Positions 28,357 to 37,635 are shown, numbered from the stretch's first letter. The stretch is 64,000 nt of DNA from an uncultured Porticoccus sp. (GCF_913061305.1 NZ_CAJXST010000009.1:1-64000); one strand, 5' to 3'. The notes: generated by a model from the sequence alone, not told the origin. Translations and numbers: made by a program.

Positions 28357-30507
28357 TCAGAATTTGCCGTAGTAGCCTTCTTTCAAGGCATCGAAGAGGT
28401 TGGCGGCACTGTGGGTTTCACCGTCATACTCCACTTCCTCATTGCCCTTCAGCTCCACCGTGGAACCATCCTCCAGCGTGAAGCGGTAGGTGGTGTTTTC
28501 CAGGTCTTTCTCTTTTACCAGCACGCCCTGGAAAGCTTCGGGATTAAAACGGAACGTGGTACAGCCTTTGAGGCCATTTTCGTAGGCGTACAGATAGATA
28601 TCCTTGAAATCCTCGAAGTCACAATCCGTGGGCACGTTGATGGTTTTGGAAATGGAGGAGTCCACCCACTTCTGGGCGGCCGCCTGCACATCCACATGCT
28701 GGCGGGGTTTGACATCTTCGCTGGAGATAAAATAATCGGGCAGTTTCTCTCCCTCCTTGTCACTGAAAGGCAGGGCGTTGGCGTTGATCAATTCCCGGTA
28801 GGCCAGTAACTCGTAGGAAAAGACATCCACTTTTTCCTTGGATTTTTTACCCTCGCGAATCACATTGCGTGAGTAGTGGTGGGCAAAGCTGGGCTCGATA
28901 CCATTGCTGGCATTATTGGCCAATGACAGTGAAATAGTCCCGGTGGGCGCAATGGATGAGTGGTGAGTAAAACGGCAACCGACTGTGGCAATTTCTTCCA
29001 CCAGGCCGGGATCAACCTCCGCCACTTTCTGCATATAGCGACTGTAACGGGCCTGCAATACCTTACCCTTGAGCTTGTCGCCGATGACAATGCCATCCTG
29101 CACCATGTCGGGGCGCAGGCGTAGCATCTCAGCGGTCACCTCAAACTCTTCATCCATAATCGGAGCCGGGCCTTTTTCCTTGGCCAGCTCGAGACCGGTA
29201 CGCCAGCCCGCCATTGCCATCTCGCGGGAGACCTCCTCAGTCAGCGCCAGAGACGCCTCACTGCCATAGGGCACCCGCAGCATGGTCATGGTGGAGCCGA
29301 GACCGAGGAAGCCCATGCCGTGGCGACGCTTTCTAACAATTTCATTGCGCTGCCCTTCCAATGGCAGCCCATTGATTTCCACCACATTATCGAGCATCCG
29401 GGTAAAGACGGAGACCACTTCACGGTAATTCTCCCAGTCGAAACGGGCTTTTTCTGTGAACGGGTCCAGGACAAACCGGGTCAGGTTGATCGACCCCAGC
29501 AGACAGCTGCCATAGGGCGGCAGAGGCTGCTCACCACAGGGATTGGTCGCCCGGATATTTTCACAGTACCAGTTATTGTTCTGTCGATTCACCTTGTCGA
29601 TAAGGATAAAGCCGGGCTCCGCATAATCGTAAGTGGAACTCATAATCACGTTCCACATATGCCGGGCCTTGACTGTGCGATAAATGCGACAGGCCACCAA
29701 ACCTTCTTCATTGACGACATAACCTTCCGTGGTGGGAAACTCTTTCCACAACAGGGTATCGTCGGCGAGATCAACTGTGCCCTGCTCAACCTCTTTATGG
29801 GACACCGGGAAGCTCAGGGACCAGTCGCCATCACTTTTGACCGCCTCCATAAATTCTTCGGTGACCAGCAATGACAGATTGAACTGTCGCAAACGGCCAT
29901 CCTCCCGCTTGGCACGAATGAAATCCACCACGTCCGGGTGGCTCACATCGAAGGTGGCCATTTGTGCACCACGTCGGCCACCGGCAGAGGACACGGTGAA
30001 ACACATCTTGTCAAAGATATCCATAAAGGACAGTGGCCCGGAGGTGTAGGCACCCGCACCTGACACATAAGCCCCCCTGGGACGCAAGGTCGAAAACTCA
30101 TAACCGATACCGCAACCGGCTTTCAGTGTCAGACCCGCCTCCAGATTTTTCTCCAGAATGCCCTGCATGGAATCCTGCACGGTACCGGAGACTGTACAGT
30201 TAATTGTGGAAGTTGCCGGTTTATGCGCCAATGCGCCCGCATTGGAAATAATCCGGCCAGCGGGTATCGCACCATTGCGCAATGCCCACAGAAAGCGTTC
30301 GTACCAGTGCTCCTGTTTACCCGGCTCCTCCACCTCGGACAGCGCCCTGGCGACTCGGCTGTAGGTGGCATCAATCGTCTCATCTACCGGATTACCGCTT
30401 TTATCCTTGAGACGATATTTCTTGTCCCAGATATCCTGGGAGGCAGTCTGAAGTCTGATTTCGATGGCATGGGGCTCATCTGCAGTTTTAAGCGCTTCTA
30501 TTGACAT
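28357..30507 (-). CDS. nrdJa: Class II (adenosylcobalamin-dependent) ribonucleotide reductase, catalytic subunit
   Basis: Reduces ribonucleotides to deoxyribonucleotides using B12 rather than oxygen or a glycyl radical, so it works with and without oxygen. The 716-residue protein has the active-site regions STINCTVSGT, TNPCGEQPLPPYGSCLLGSINL and SSIAPTGTISL expected for the ten-stranded reductase barrel. NrdJb follows directly. An NrdR-box-like pair lies about 160-206 bp upstream, so repression by NrdR is likely. Confidence 0.94.
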   Translation of the reverse strand: MSIEALKTADEPHAIEIRLQTASQDIWDKKYRLKDKSGNPVDETIDATYSRVARALSEVEEPGKQEHWYERFLWALRNGAIPAGRIISNAGALAHKPATSTINCTVSGTVQDSMQGILEKNLEAGLTLKAGCGIGYEFSTLRPRGAYVSGAGAYTSGPLSFMDIFDKMCFTVSSAGGRRGAQMATFDVSHPDVVDFIRAKREDGRLRQFNLSLLVTEEFMEAVKSDGDWSLSFPVSHKEVEQGTVDLADDTLLWKEFPTTEGYVVNEEGLVACRIYRTVKARHMWNVIMSSTYDYAEPGFILIDKVNRQNNNWYCENIRATNPCGEQPLPPYGSCLLGSINLTRFVLDPFTEKARFDWENYREVVSVFTRMLDNVVEINGLPLEGQRNEIVRKRRHGMGFLGLGSTMTMLRVPYGSEASLALTEEVSREMAMAGWRTGLELAKEKGPAPIMDEEFEVTAEMLRLRPDMVQDGIVIGDKLKGKVLQARYSRYMQKVAEVDPGLVEEIATVGCRFTHHSSIAPTGTISLSLANNASNGIEPSFAHHYSRNVIREGKKSKEKVDVFSYELLAYRELINANALPFSDKEGEKLPDYFISSEDVKPRQHVDVQAAAQKWVDSSISKTINVPTDCDFEDFKDIYLYAYENGLKGCTTFRFNPEAFQGVLVKEKDLENTTYRFTLEDGSTVELKGNEEVEYDGETHSAANLFDALKEGYYGKF

Positions 30508-30666
30508 GAGAATGCTGTTTCCTTGTTACAAATGTGGCTGTGAGCGGCTTTTAACCGTCTTTTCGTGCGGGGGCACTGCGAAGAAACTCCCCTGATTTTG
30601 CTGGAAAGATGGCAGTGGAGACATACCATCCGGACGATCAGCAATAATTCTTGTCTGCCGGTGAGT

Positions 30667-30682
30667 ATACAATATCTAGTGG
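30667..30682. promoter_or_regulatory. NrdR box-like site 1
   Basis: ATACAATATCTAGTGG matches the NrdR box consensus acaCwAtATaTwGtgt at 13 of 16 positions. Its partner starts exactly 31 bp further, three DNA turns, the spacing seen in known NrdR sites. Confidence 0.65.
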
Positions 30683-30697
30683 CTGTTTCCAGATCCA

Positions 30698-30713
30698 ACA
30701 CTACAGATAGTAT
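30698..30713. promoter_or_regulatory. NrdR box-like site 2
   Basis: ACACTACAGATAGTAT matches the NrdR box consensus at 13 of 16 positions, including the outer ACAC and the TAGT half. With site 1 it forms a pair in phase on the helix upstream of nrdJa. Confidence 0.6.
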
Positions 30714-30907
30714 TTGATCATGAAAACCGACTCAACGAACCCGCTCTGAAAGCGGTCACTTCCCCCCTGCGCCCCGACAGGCAAAGGCTGCCGAATAACG
30801 GCTCTCATCAAAAAACAGGGCTGCCAGACAGGCCGGCAGCAAATCCCATGACCAGATACCTGTCATCCGGTCGAAAAAAGTGGAAACTGTCATCACAATG
30901 CCGTTTC

Positions 30908-30936
30908 TTGGCAAAGCAAACCTGTTCACCCATAAT
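30908..30936 (+). promoter_or_regulatory. Probable sigma70 promoter of slyD
   Basis: TTGGCA and CATAAT with a 17-bp spacer. The predicted start of transcription is near 30943, about 37 bases before the slyD ATG. Confidence 0.6.
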
Positions 30937-30979
30937 GTGTCCCTCATCCAAAAACTCATTCCCATCAAAAGGAATCCTC

Positions 30980-31462
30980 ATGAATATTTCCGAGAACGCC
31001 GTCGTGCTTTTTCACTATATCCTCACTGACGAGAACGGCGTTCAGCTTGATTCGTCCACCGATGCAGCACCCCTGGCCTACGTACACGGCCACAAAAATA
31101 TCATTCCCGGTCTCGAGAAGGCGATGGAAGGCAAAACCGAAGGCGATACCATGAAAGTCACCGTTCCCGCCGCCGACGCCTATGGCGAGTACCAGGATCA
31201 CCTGGTACAGGAGGTTCCCCGCAAAGCATTCCAGGGTGTGGAAGATATGCAGACCGGAATGCGTTTCGAGGCACAAACCCCATCGGGCCCGGTCTCGGTC
31301 GTGGTCAGGGATTTCAGCGAAGAAACCGTGACGGTTGACGGCAACCACCCGCTGGCCGGCAAGGATCTGACCTTTGATGTGAATATCCAGACCGTCCGGG
31401 AAGCCACCGAAGAAGAACTGGCCCACGGCCATGTGCATGGGCCGGAGGGCCACCAACACTGA
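30980..31462 (+). CDS. slyD: FKBP-type peptidyl-prolyl isomerase SlyD (copy 1)
   Basis: A 160-residue prolyl isomerase and chaperone: the FKBP core (LFHYILTDENG, AYVHGHKNIIPGLEKAMEG) interrupted by the insert-in-flap chaperone domain in the middle (PRKAFQGV ... VDGNHPLAGKDLTF). The tail is short and histidine-rich (HGHVHGPEGHQH), so it could bind nickel, but it lacks the cysteine cluster of E. coli SlyD. The longer frame starting at 30848 has no support; ATG 30980 has AAAAGGA upstream. A second slyD lies at 44242-44724. Confidence 0.93.
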   Translation: MNISENAVVLFHYILTDENGVQLDSSTDAAPLAYVHGHKNIIPGLEKAMEGKTEGDTMKVTVPAADAYGEYQDHLVQEVPRKAFQGVEDMQTGMRFEAQTPSGPVSVVVRDFSEETVTVDGNHPLAGKDLTFDVNIQTVREATEEELAHGHVHGPEGHQH

Positions 31463-31496
31463 GTATGACCGTCGTGCACTAGCCACGTGTTACATC

Positions 31497-31530
31497 AAAA
31501 AAGGCCAGCCGGAACAGGCTGGCCTTTTTT
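31497..31530. terminator. Bidirectional terminator between slyD and rimO
   Basis: Perfect 8-bp stem GGCCAGCC/GGCTGGCC with six As on the left and six Ts on the right. It serves slyD on the plus strand and rimO on the minus strand. Confidence 0.92.
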
Positions 31531-31579
31531 ATTCTTTTACTACCATTCTCCTGATCGAGCCTGACGGCGGCCGGACCGC

Positions 31580-32896
31580 TCAATCGGCCAGTTCACCCCA
31601 GAGATCGTACTCATCCGACTGTTCAATGGTGACATTGACCAGATCGCCGGGCTGCAAGGTCTGCTCGCCATTGAGAAACACGTTGCCGTCAATTTCCGGA
31701 GCATCCGCGGTGGAGCGGCCAATAGCACCTTCCTCATCGACCTCATCAATCAAAACGGGCAGCGTCCTGCCAACCTTGTTCTGCAGCCGCGCCGTACTGA
31801 TTGCCTGCTGCGCCTCCATAAAACGCTCCCAGCGCTGCTGTTTGATCGCTTCCGGTACAGCACCGGGCAAGGCATTGGCGGGCGCCCCGTCCACCGCTTC
31901 GTATTTGAAGCAGCCGACCCGATCCAGTTGGGCTTCTTTCAACCAATCCAGCAGGTAGGCAAACTGCTGCTCGGTTTCACCGGGAAAACCCACGATAAAG
32001 GTACTTCGCAGGGACAGATCCGGACACTGATCCCGCCAGCGGTGGATACGCTCCAGCACCTTCTCCTCGTTGGCCGGCCGCTTCATCGCCTTCAGTACAT
32101 CGGGGTGGGCGTGCTGAAAAGGAATGTCCAGATAGGGCAGAATCCGTCCCTCGGACATCAGCGGAATCAGGTTATCCACATGGGGGTAGGGGTACACATA
32201 ATGCAGACGAACCCAGACGCCCAGTTCACCCAATGCCTCACAGAGCTGTTGCATATGGGTTTTGATCGGCTTGCCCTGCCAGAACCCGGTGCGAAATTTC
32301 ATGTCCACCCCGTAGGCACTAGTATCCTGCGAAATCACCAGTAACTCTTTGGTGCCGGCATTCACCAACCGCTCTGCTTCATCCATCACCTCGCCAATCG
32401 GACGGCTCACCAGGTCCCCCCGCAGCGAGGGGATAATGCAGAAACTGCAACGATGATTACAGCCTTCGGAGATTTTCAGGTAGGAATAGTGGCGCGGCGT
32501 CAGTTTAATACCCTGCCTCGGCACCAGATCTACATAGGGATTGTGATCCGCAGGGGGTGGCACATGCTGGTGGACAGCCCCCACCACCGCTTCGTATTGA
32601 TGGGGACCCGATACGGCCAGCACGTCCGGATGCACTTTGCGGATGGCCTGCTCGTCGCCGCCCATGCAACCGGTGACGATAACCCTGCCATTTTCCGCCA
32701 TGGCCTCGCCGATAGCATCCAGCGACTCCTGCTTGGCGCTATCGAGAAACCCACAGGTATTGACTACCACCACATCGGCATTCTGGTAACTGGCAGAGAC
32801 CTGGTAGCCCTCCAGTCGCAGCTGGGTGAGGATACGCTCGGAATCCACCAGCGCCTTAGGACAACCTAACGAAATAAATCCAACTTTGCCTGACAC
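31580..32896 (-). CDS. rimO: Ribosomal protein S12 methylthiotransferase
   Basis: A radical SAM enzyme that methylthiolates Asp88 of ribosomal protein S12. In the 438 residues the N-terminal UPF0004 domain holds three cluster cysteines ([22 protein letters not shown]), the radical SAM motif is CNHRCSFC near residue 150, and a TRAM domain closes the protein. The signature [12 protein letters not shown] separates RimO from MiaB. The start appears to be GTG at 32896 with AGGTG upstream. Confidence 0.95.
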   Translation of the reverse strand: MSGKVGFISLGCPKALVDSERILTQLRLEGYQVSASYQNADVVVVNTCGFLDSAKQESLDAIGEAMAENGRVIVTGCMGGDEQAIRKVHPDVLAVSGPHQYEAVVGAVHQHVPPPADHNPYVDLVPRQGIKLTPRHYSYLKISEGCNHRCSFCIIPSLRGDLVSRPIGEVMDEAERLVNAGTKELLVISQDTSAYGVDMKFRTGFWQGKPIKTHMQQLCEALGELGVWVRLHYVYPYPHVDNLIPLMSEGRILPYLDIPFQHAHPDVLKAMKRPANEEKVLERIHRWRDQCPDLSLRSTFIVGFPGETEQQFAYLLDWLKEAQLDRVGCFKYEAVDGAPANALPGAVPEAIKQQRWERFMEAQQAISTARLQNKVGRTLPVLIDEVDEEGAIGRSTADAPEIDGNVFLNGEQTLQPGDLVNVTIEQSDEYDLWGELAD

Positions 32897-33027
32897 AACA
32901 CCTGACCCGCTGATTGGCCCAACCAGCTCAAGAAGAGATGGCCGTGCAGAAGAAAGGCGCGGATTTTACAGCATATCCGGGGCCGCTGCCCAACAAACAA
33001 CCCGCCGCCGAAAACAGCAACCGCCCC

Positions 33028-33810
33028 TTATTGAGCAGTCCAGCCCCCGTCCACCGGCAGGCTGGCACCGGTAATGGTGGCCGCGGCATCTGAGCAAAGG
33101 AAAACCGCCAGGTCCCCCAAGGCTGAAGGCTGAGTCGCCTTGGGCACCGGTTGCTTGGCGACAATGGTGCGGCGCTTGCCCTCCTCAAAGCTCACGCCGT
33201 CGCGATCTGCCGTGGCCTGGAACTGCGCCGCCACCAGTTCGGTATCCACCCAACCCGGGCAAATGGCATTTGCCGTGACACCCTTGTCGGCGTTCTCCAG
33301 CGCCACCACTTTTGTGAGACCGACAATACCGTGCTTGGCGGCCACATAGGCCGCTTTTTGCAGCGAAGCCACCAGGCCGTGCACCGAGGCGATATTGATG
33401 ATGCGTCCCCAGCCGCGCTGCTGCATACTGGGCAGCAGCAGGCGGGTGGTATGGAACGCGGAGCTGAGATTAATGGCGATAATCGCATCCCACTTCGCCA
33501 CCGGGAAATCCTCCACCGAGGCGGTGTGCTGGATACCGGCGTTGTTGACAAGAATATCCACCTGGCCGAACTTCTCCAGGGTGGCCGCCACCAGTGCCTC
33601 GTTGCCCTCGGCCGAGGAGATATCCGCATCACTGAACAGGCACTGAATGCCGTAGCGTGATTCGAACTCTTCTGCCAGAGATTGGCCATGGACGGGATCC
33701 ATCAGGCCATGCAGCACGATATTGGCGCCAGCATTGGCCAGTCGATCGGCCATGGCGTAGCCGATACCGCTGGTGGAGCCGGTCACCAGCGCGGTTTTTC
33801 CTTTCAACAT
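33028..33810 (-). CDS. bdhA: 3-hydroxybutyrate dehydrogenase
   Basis: Interconverts (R)-3-hydroxybutyrate and acetoacetate with NAD. The 260-residue short-chain dehydrogenase has TGSTSGIG near residue 11, NNAGIQHTASVEDFP, the catalytic YVAAKHG, and the family tail ITGASLPVDGGWTAQ. I start at ATG 33810 because GAGGTGAC precedes it; the upstream ATG at 33825 would contain that ribosome site. scoAB nearby activates acetoacetate to acetoacetyl-CoA, so together they form a ketone-body (or PHB) use route. Confidence 0.92.
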   Translation of the reverse strand: MLKGKTALVTGSTSGIGYAMADRLANAGANIVLHGLMDPVHGQSLAEEFESRYGIQCLFSDADISSAEGNEALVAATLEKFGQVDILVNNAGIQHTASVEDFPVAKWDAIIAINLSSAFHTTRLLLPSMQQRGWGRIINIASVHGLVASLQKAAYVAAKHGIVGLTKVVALENADKGVTANAICPGWVDTELVAAQFQATADRDGVSFEEGKRRTIVAKQPVPKATQPSALGDLAVFLCSDAAATITGASLPVDGGWTAQ

Positions 33811-33960
33811 ACAGTCACCTCGCAAACGATGGATGGATGCCAGCCCGATGGGGTAGAAAGCGGACTGGCAACGGAATTGAGCATTTCTGCCAACTATGGG
33901 AACACGGAGTCTAAGTTATTCCCGACCAATACAAAAATGTCGCCGGGAGATCGCGCACAT

Positions 33961-33988
33961 AAAAAAACCCGCAGTTGCGGGCTTTTTT
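33961..33988. terminator. Terminator between yceI and bdhA
   Basis: Stem CCCGC/GCGGG with A7 left and T6 right; on the minus strand it ends the yceI transcript 20 bases after its stop codon. It lies upstream of bdhA, which therefore needs its own promoter. Confidence 0.88.
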
Positions 33989-34008
33989 ATTGCCTGACTA
34001 TTCAGCTA

Positions 34009-34578
34009 CTATTTAAACACCACTGAAAAAGTCACCGGTACGGCCAGAGAGATATTATCCAGACCCGCCAGACTACGTAGCTTTTCAATCCCCGGCGCCA
34101 TTTTGTGGCGAGTCACATCAATAAATCCCGGCGCCACCGTGGCGACACTCAGCGCTCCGCTATTCAGTCGCGTCACCTGTGTCTGGAAACTCATGGGCAC
34201 CGTGTGTCCATTCAGCGCCAGCTCGCCCTTCAGTTCAACCTCACGCTGCTCACCAGGTTTCAGGGAGTTCAACGCCTTGAGATCGACATCTGCTATAAAA
34301 CTGGCCGTTTTGAACGCTTCCGTATTGAACAGATAGTTGCGCATGCGCTCATCGCGAACCTCGATGCCGCTGTCAATACTATCCAATGCAATCTCAATAC
34401 TCGCCTTTCCACTGACATCATCGATAGTTCCACTCAGCTTTTCAAACGCAAACAACTCAGCAAGACGGTCATTTTTTACGCTGGTGATATTCAGTATCGA
34501 ACGACTGCTATCCATTTCCAGCGCATTGAGGCCACTGGTAACCAGTATCAGTACCGTTGTACACAAGAGGTTTTTCAT
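34009..34578 (-). CDS. YceI-family periplasmic protein
   Basis: A 189-residue secreted lipocalin-like protein of the YceI family (polyisoprenoid or amide binding). It has an N-terminal signal peptide of about 19 residues (MKNLLCTTVLILVTSGLNA). The mature protein shows the family pattern: the SGTIDDVSGKASIEIALDSIDSG region, RMRNYLFNTEAFKTASFIADV, and the end LAVPVTFSV. Function is not certain; E. coli YceI responds to alkaline and osmotic stress. It stands as a single gene bounded by two terminators. Confidence 0.88.
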   Translation of the reverse strand: MKNLLCTTVLILVTSGLNALEMDSSRSILNITSVKNDRLAELFAFEKLSGTIDDVSGKASIEIALDSIDSGIEVRDERMRNYLFNTEAFKTASFIADVDLKALNSLKPGEQREVELKGELALNGHTVPMSFQTQVTRLNSGALSVATVAPGFIDVTRHKMAPGIEKLRSLAGLDNISLAVPVTFSVVFK

Positions 34579-34683
34579 TACCTTGCACTCCTTATTTATC
34601 TACTCGATTTATAGACAGTATACTCCTGAAGAATTGCCCCTGGCCTTAAAAGGAAATGACAGACCTGACAGGTATCCGGGCAT

Positions 34684-34712
34684 AAAAAAGGCTCCCAAGC
34701 GGGAGCCTTTTT
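34684..34712. terminator. Terminator of the scoAB operon
   Basis: Stem GGCTCCC/GGGAGCC with six As on the left and five Ts on the right, 18 bases beyond the scoB stop on the minus strand. Confidence 0.9.
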
Positions 34713-34729
34713 CGATCATACCGGAACAA

Positions 34730-35386
34730 TCAGAACTGTATTTCCGGCACGTGGTCGGGAACCACCATTTCGCCGGCGGTCTTCTCCACAATTTCCTCTA
34801 CAGAAACCCCCGGGGCACGCTCCACCAGATGGAACTTGCCGTCGCGAATTTCCACGTAGGCCAGATCAGTCAGTACCTGGGTGATACAACCGGCACCGGT
34901 CAGCGGCAGATTGCACTGGGGCAGCAGCTTGGAGTTACCGTATTTGTCGGCGTGGGTCATCAACACGATGATGTTATCGGCACCGGCCACCAGGTCCATT
35001 GCGCCGCCCATGCCCTTGATCAGTTTGCCGGGGATCATCCAGGAGGCAATACTGCCATTGACATCCACCTCAAAGGCACCCAGCACGGTCAGATCCACAT
35101 GACCGCCACGAATCATGGCAAAGGACTCCGCCGATGAGAAAATAGAGGCGCCCTTGGCCGTGGTCACCAGTTGTTTACCCGCGTTGATCAGATCGGGGTC
35201 GATCTGGTCCTCGGTGGGAAACGGCCCCATACCCAACAGTCCATTTTCAGACTGCAACATCACTTCCATACCTTCCGGCACATGGTTGGCCACTAGGGTG
35301 GGAATACCTATGCCGAGGTTTACGTAGTACCCGTCCTGCAGCTCGCGGGCAACACGGATAGCCATTTGATCACGAGAAAGTGCCAT
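34730..35386 (-). CDS. scoB: 3-oxoacid CoA-transferase, subunit B
   Basis: Together with ScoA transfers CoA from succinyl-CoA to acetoacetate. The 218-residue family I CoA-transferase beta subunit has the catalytic glutamate in SENGLLGMGPFP near residue 50 and the GGAMDLV and VITD/QVLTD-type segments. GGAGAGAC precedes the ATG. It follows scoA by 15 bp. 3-oxoadipate CoA-transferase is an alternative, but bdhA nearby favours acetoacetate. Confidence 0.9.
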   Translation of the reverse strand: MALSRDQMAIRVARELQDGYYVNLGIGIPTLVANHVPEGMEVMLQSENGLLGMGPFPTEDQIDPDLINAGKQLVTTAKGASIFSSAESFAMIRGGHVDLTVLGAFEVDVNGSIASWMIPGKLIKGMGGAMDLVAGADNIIVLMTHADKYGNSKLLPQCNLPLTGAGCITQVLTDLAYVEIRDGKFHLVERAPGVSVEEIVEKTAGEMVVPDHVPEIQF

Positions 35387-35401
35387 GATTGTCTCTCCTT
35401 T

Positions 35402-36103
35402 TTAGCCTTCGCGAACAGTGCGCTTTTCGATACGTTTCTCGAACGTGCCCTGAATCAGACGATCCACGTAAATACCCGGGGTATGAACGTACATCGGGTC
35501 CAGTTCGCCCGGTTCGACAATCTCTTCCACTTCCATCACGCAAATCTTGCCGGCGGTGGCTGCCATCGGATTGAAGTTCATGGCGGTGTTGCGATAGATC
35601 GCATTGCCATAACGGTCCGCTTTCCACGCTTTCACGATTGAGAAGTCGCCCTGGATGGACTCTTCAAGAATATACTTGCGACCGTTGAACTCGCGCACAT
35701 CCTTACCTTCACCGATATCCGTACCGTAACCGGTGGCAGTATAGAAAGCCGGAATACCCGCACCGGCAGCGCGCATTTTTTCCGCCAGCGTTCCCTGGGG
35801 GGTCAGTTCCACTTCCAGCTGGCCGGAGAGCAACTGCTCTTCGAACAGCTTGTTTTCCCCCACGTAGGAAGACACCATTTTCTTGATCTGACGATCTTCC
35901 AGCAGAACACCCAGACCAAAACCGTCGATACCACAGTTATTGGAAATAATGGTGAGCTCTTTGGTACCCATCTTCTTGATTTGATTGATCAGGTTTTCGG
36001 GGATACCACAAATGCCAAAACCGCCTGCAATCACGGTCATGCCATCTTCCAGACCCGCCATCGCTTCTTCGTAGGTGTTAACCACCTTATCGAAACCCGC
36101 CAT
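35402..36103 (-). CDS. scoA: 3-oxoacid CoA-transferase, subunit A
   Basis: The 233-residue alpha subunit with the glycine-rich CoA-binding segment [19 protein letters not shown] near the N-terminus and [17 protein letters not shown] in the middle. I chose ATG 36103, since GAGGAG lies 9 bases upstream; the TTG at 36109 is closer than usual. The leader contains a 23-bp near-perfect palindrome and the promoter region is shared with a divergent LysR gene. Confidence 0.9.
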   Translation of the reverse strand: MAGFDKVVNTYEEAMAGLEDGMTVIAGGFGICGIPENLINQIKKMGTKELTIISNNCGIDGFGLGVLLEDRQIKKMVSSYVGENKLFEEQLLSGQLEVELTPQGTLAEKMRAAGAGIPAFYTATGYGTDIGEGKDVREFNGRKYILEESIQGDFSIVKAWKADRYGNAIYRNTAMNFNPMAATAGKICVMEVEEIVEPGELDPMYVHTPGIYVDRLIQGTFEKRIEKRTVREG

Positions 36104-36137
36104 GAACAAAACTCCTCAATGATTATTATTTACCGTG

Positions 36138-36160
36138 GCGCACCTCAATTTGAGGTGCGC
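36138..36160. promoter_or_regulatory. 23-bp palindrome in the scoA leader
   Basis: Two perfect 11-base arms (GCGCACCTCAA and TTGAGGTGCGC) around one base, 35-57 bp upstream of the scoA start. It could form a strong mRNA hairpin or be a regulator site. It lacks a T tract on the minus-strand side, so it is not a standard terminator. Confidence 0.6.
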
Positions 36161-36210
36161 AAAACGGCTCACAGCATCCTATAGCGAAATATATTTATCA
36201 AGCGTAAAAT

Positions 36211-36228
36211 TTTAATCAACTGATTAAA
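36211..36228. promoter_or_regulatory. Perfect dyad near the lysR start, probable LysR operator
   Basis: TTTAATCA-AC-TGATTAAA is a perfect 8+8 dyad 21 bp before the lysR start codon. AT-rich dyads of this sort are common LysR binding sites in divergent control regions; here it would regulate itself and scoAB. Confidence 0.55.
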
Positions 36229-36248
36229 GGAATTTATATAAGAGTGCC

Positions 36249-37142
36249 ATGGATATCACCATAAAACAGCTCAAGGCGTTTGTCACCGTTGCCCAGACCC
36301 GCAACTTCGCTGAGGCCGGCGAACGATTGCATCTCTCCCAGCCTGCACTCAGTATTTCCCTGAAAAATCTGGAAGAAGTGGTGGGTGGAAAACTGCTGGC
36401 TCGCACCACCCGCACCCTTTCGCTGACCCCGGAGGGCGAAGCCTTTCTACCGGTGGCGCAGCGACTGCTGGCCGACTGGGACAATGCGCTGACCGACCTG
36501 CACAACCTGTTCGCCATGCGGCGGGGCAAACTGAGCATCGCCAGTATGGCCTCTTTCTCGATCAGCAAGCTGCCAAAAGCGCTTCACTACTACCGCAGCA
36601 AGTTCCCGGATATCAATATCACGGTACAGGATGTGGTGGCAGAAGAGGTGGTGGATATGGTGCGCACAGGCCGCGTGGAAGTCGGTGTTACTTTCGACAT
36701 GGAAGAGTCCGAGGACCTCCACTTTGAGCCGCTCTTTGAAGACAGTTTTTACGTGGTGACGCCGGAACAGCATGCCCTGCTGGCGGAAGACGAAATCACC
36801 TGGACACACCTCCAGAAATTTCCCTTTGTGGCACTGCAGCGCCCCTCGGCCATGCGTCAGATGATTGACGAGATTACCGCCAGCTGCGGTATAACCCTGA
36901 CGGTGGAATTTGAAGCACACCAGCTCGCCTCCATTGGCTCCATGGTCGCCAACAAACTGGGTATCAGCGTCGTGCCATCACTGGCCATACAGCAGATGCG
37001 GGCGCTCGGCGCAGAGTGTCGCCCACTCACCAGCCCCGTCGTCACCCGCCAAATCGGTATTCTGACAAGGCGTCGCTACCCCTTGTCCTCTGCCGCCATG
37101 GCTCTGGTGGAGACCCTGAAATCACAAATTACGGCACCCTGA
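36249..37142 (+). CDS. LysR family transcriptional regulator, divergent from scoAB
   Basis: A 297-residue LysR protein: helix-turn-helix at about residues 3-62 (LKAFVTVAQTRNFAEAGERLHLSQPALS region) and a C-terminal effector domain with family-like VPSLAIQQM near the end. Its divergence from scoA and a perfect dyad in the shared control region point to regulation of ketone-body use. The effector is not identifiable from sequence. Confidence 0.88.
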   Translation: MDITIKQLKAFVTVAQTRNFAEAGERLHLSQPALSISLKNLEEVVGGKLLARTTRTLSLTPEGEAFLPVAQRLLADWDNALTDLHNLFAMRRGKLSIASMASFSISKLPKALHYYRSKFPDINITVQDVVAEEVVDMVRTGRVEVGVTFDMEESEDLHFEPLFEDSFYVVTPEQHALLAEDEITWTHLQKFPFVALQRPSAMRQMIDEITASCGITLTVEFEAHQLASIGSMVANKLGISVVPSLAIQQMRALGAECRPLTSPVVTRQIGILTRRRYPLSSAAMALVETLKSQITAP

Positions 37143-37230
37143 AACACCCCATACAGCGGCCTGTCACCTGACGTTCCGGACAAAATCTGTTAGGGTGTTT
37201 ACCTTCTTTTCACTACCCAAATTAATCATT

Positions 37231-37635
37231 ATGAGCAAACAAAAACAATTCGACGCAGCGATGAACCCCGATGAACTCTACCTTGAAGAAATTTTCACTG
37301 ACCAGAAAATAGGCAGTATACGTCGGCTGAGCCCGGTCACCCGCAACGGTGATGCCGATGCCAGCCGCGAAGTACTCTATATGGGTTCTACCCAGGTAAT
37401 GACACCCATGGGTGCCCTGCCAATCAATTTTGAGTTGCACGCCAACAGTATCGGTGAAGCTGCCGAAAAATTCGGTGAGGAAGCCGAGGTAGCCGTTGAG
37501 CGCACTGCTCGCGAGCTCGAGGAAATGCGTCGCGACCAGGCCTCCAAAATTGTTGTGCCGGGTCAGGGTGGTGGCGGGCCCACCGGCAACCTTGGTGGAG
37601 GTGGAGGTATGGGCAATTCAGGTATTATTATTTGA
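37231..37635 (+). CDS. Conserved hypothetical protein with glycine-rich tail
   Basis: I do not recognise this 134-residue protein by function. The N-terminal 90 residues are soluble and mixed alpha/beta (EIFTDQKIGSIRRLSPV, GSTQVMTPMGALPINFEL). A charged helix rich in Glu and Arg follows (VAVERTARELEEMRRDQ), and it ends in a glycine-rich tail (GGGGPTGNLGGGGG). The tail looks flexible, as in proteins that meet a partner. The ATG at 37231 is favoured over GTG 37195, although neither has a clear ribosome site. No signal peptide. Similar proteins occur in other gammaproteobacteria by my memory of the family, not by a search. Confidence 0.7.
   Translation: MSKQKQFDAAMNPDELYLEEIFTDQKIGSIRRLSPVTRNGDADASREVLYMGSTQVMTPMGALPINFELHANSIGEAAEKFGEEAEVAVERTARELEEMRRDQASKIVVPGQGGGGPTGNLGGGGGMGNSGIII

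Larger units (their letters stand above)
30508..30979. other. Divergent regulatory region between nrdJa and slyD
   Basis: About 470 bp with no convincing gene; a 70-codon minus-strand frame at 30756-30968 starts among promoter sequences and looks spurious. It holds two NrdR-box-like sites (30667-30682 and 30698-30713) for nrdJa and a sigma70-type promoter (30908-30936) for slyD. I saw no cobalamin riboswitch consensus. Confidence 0.6.

Noticed and set aside
30756-30968. 70-codon minus-strand open frame
   Set aside because: Overlaps the slyD promoter; no ribosome site and no family resemblance.
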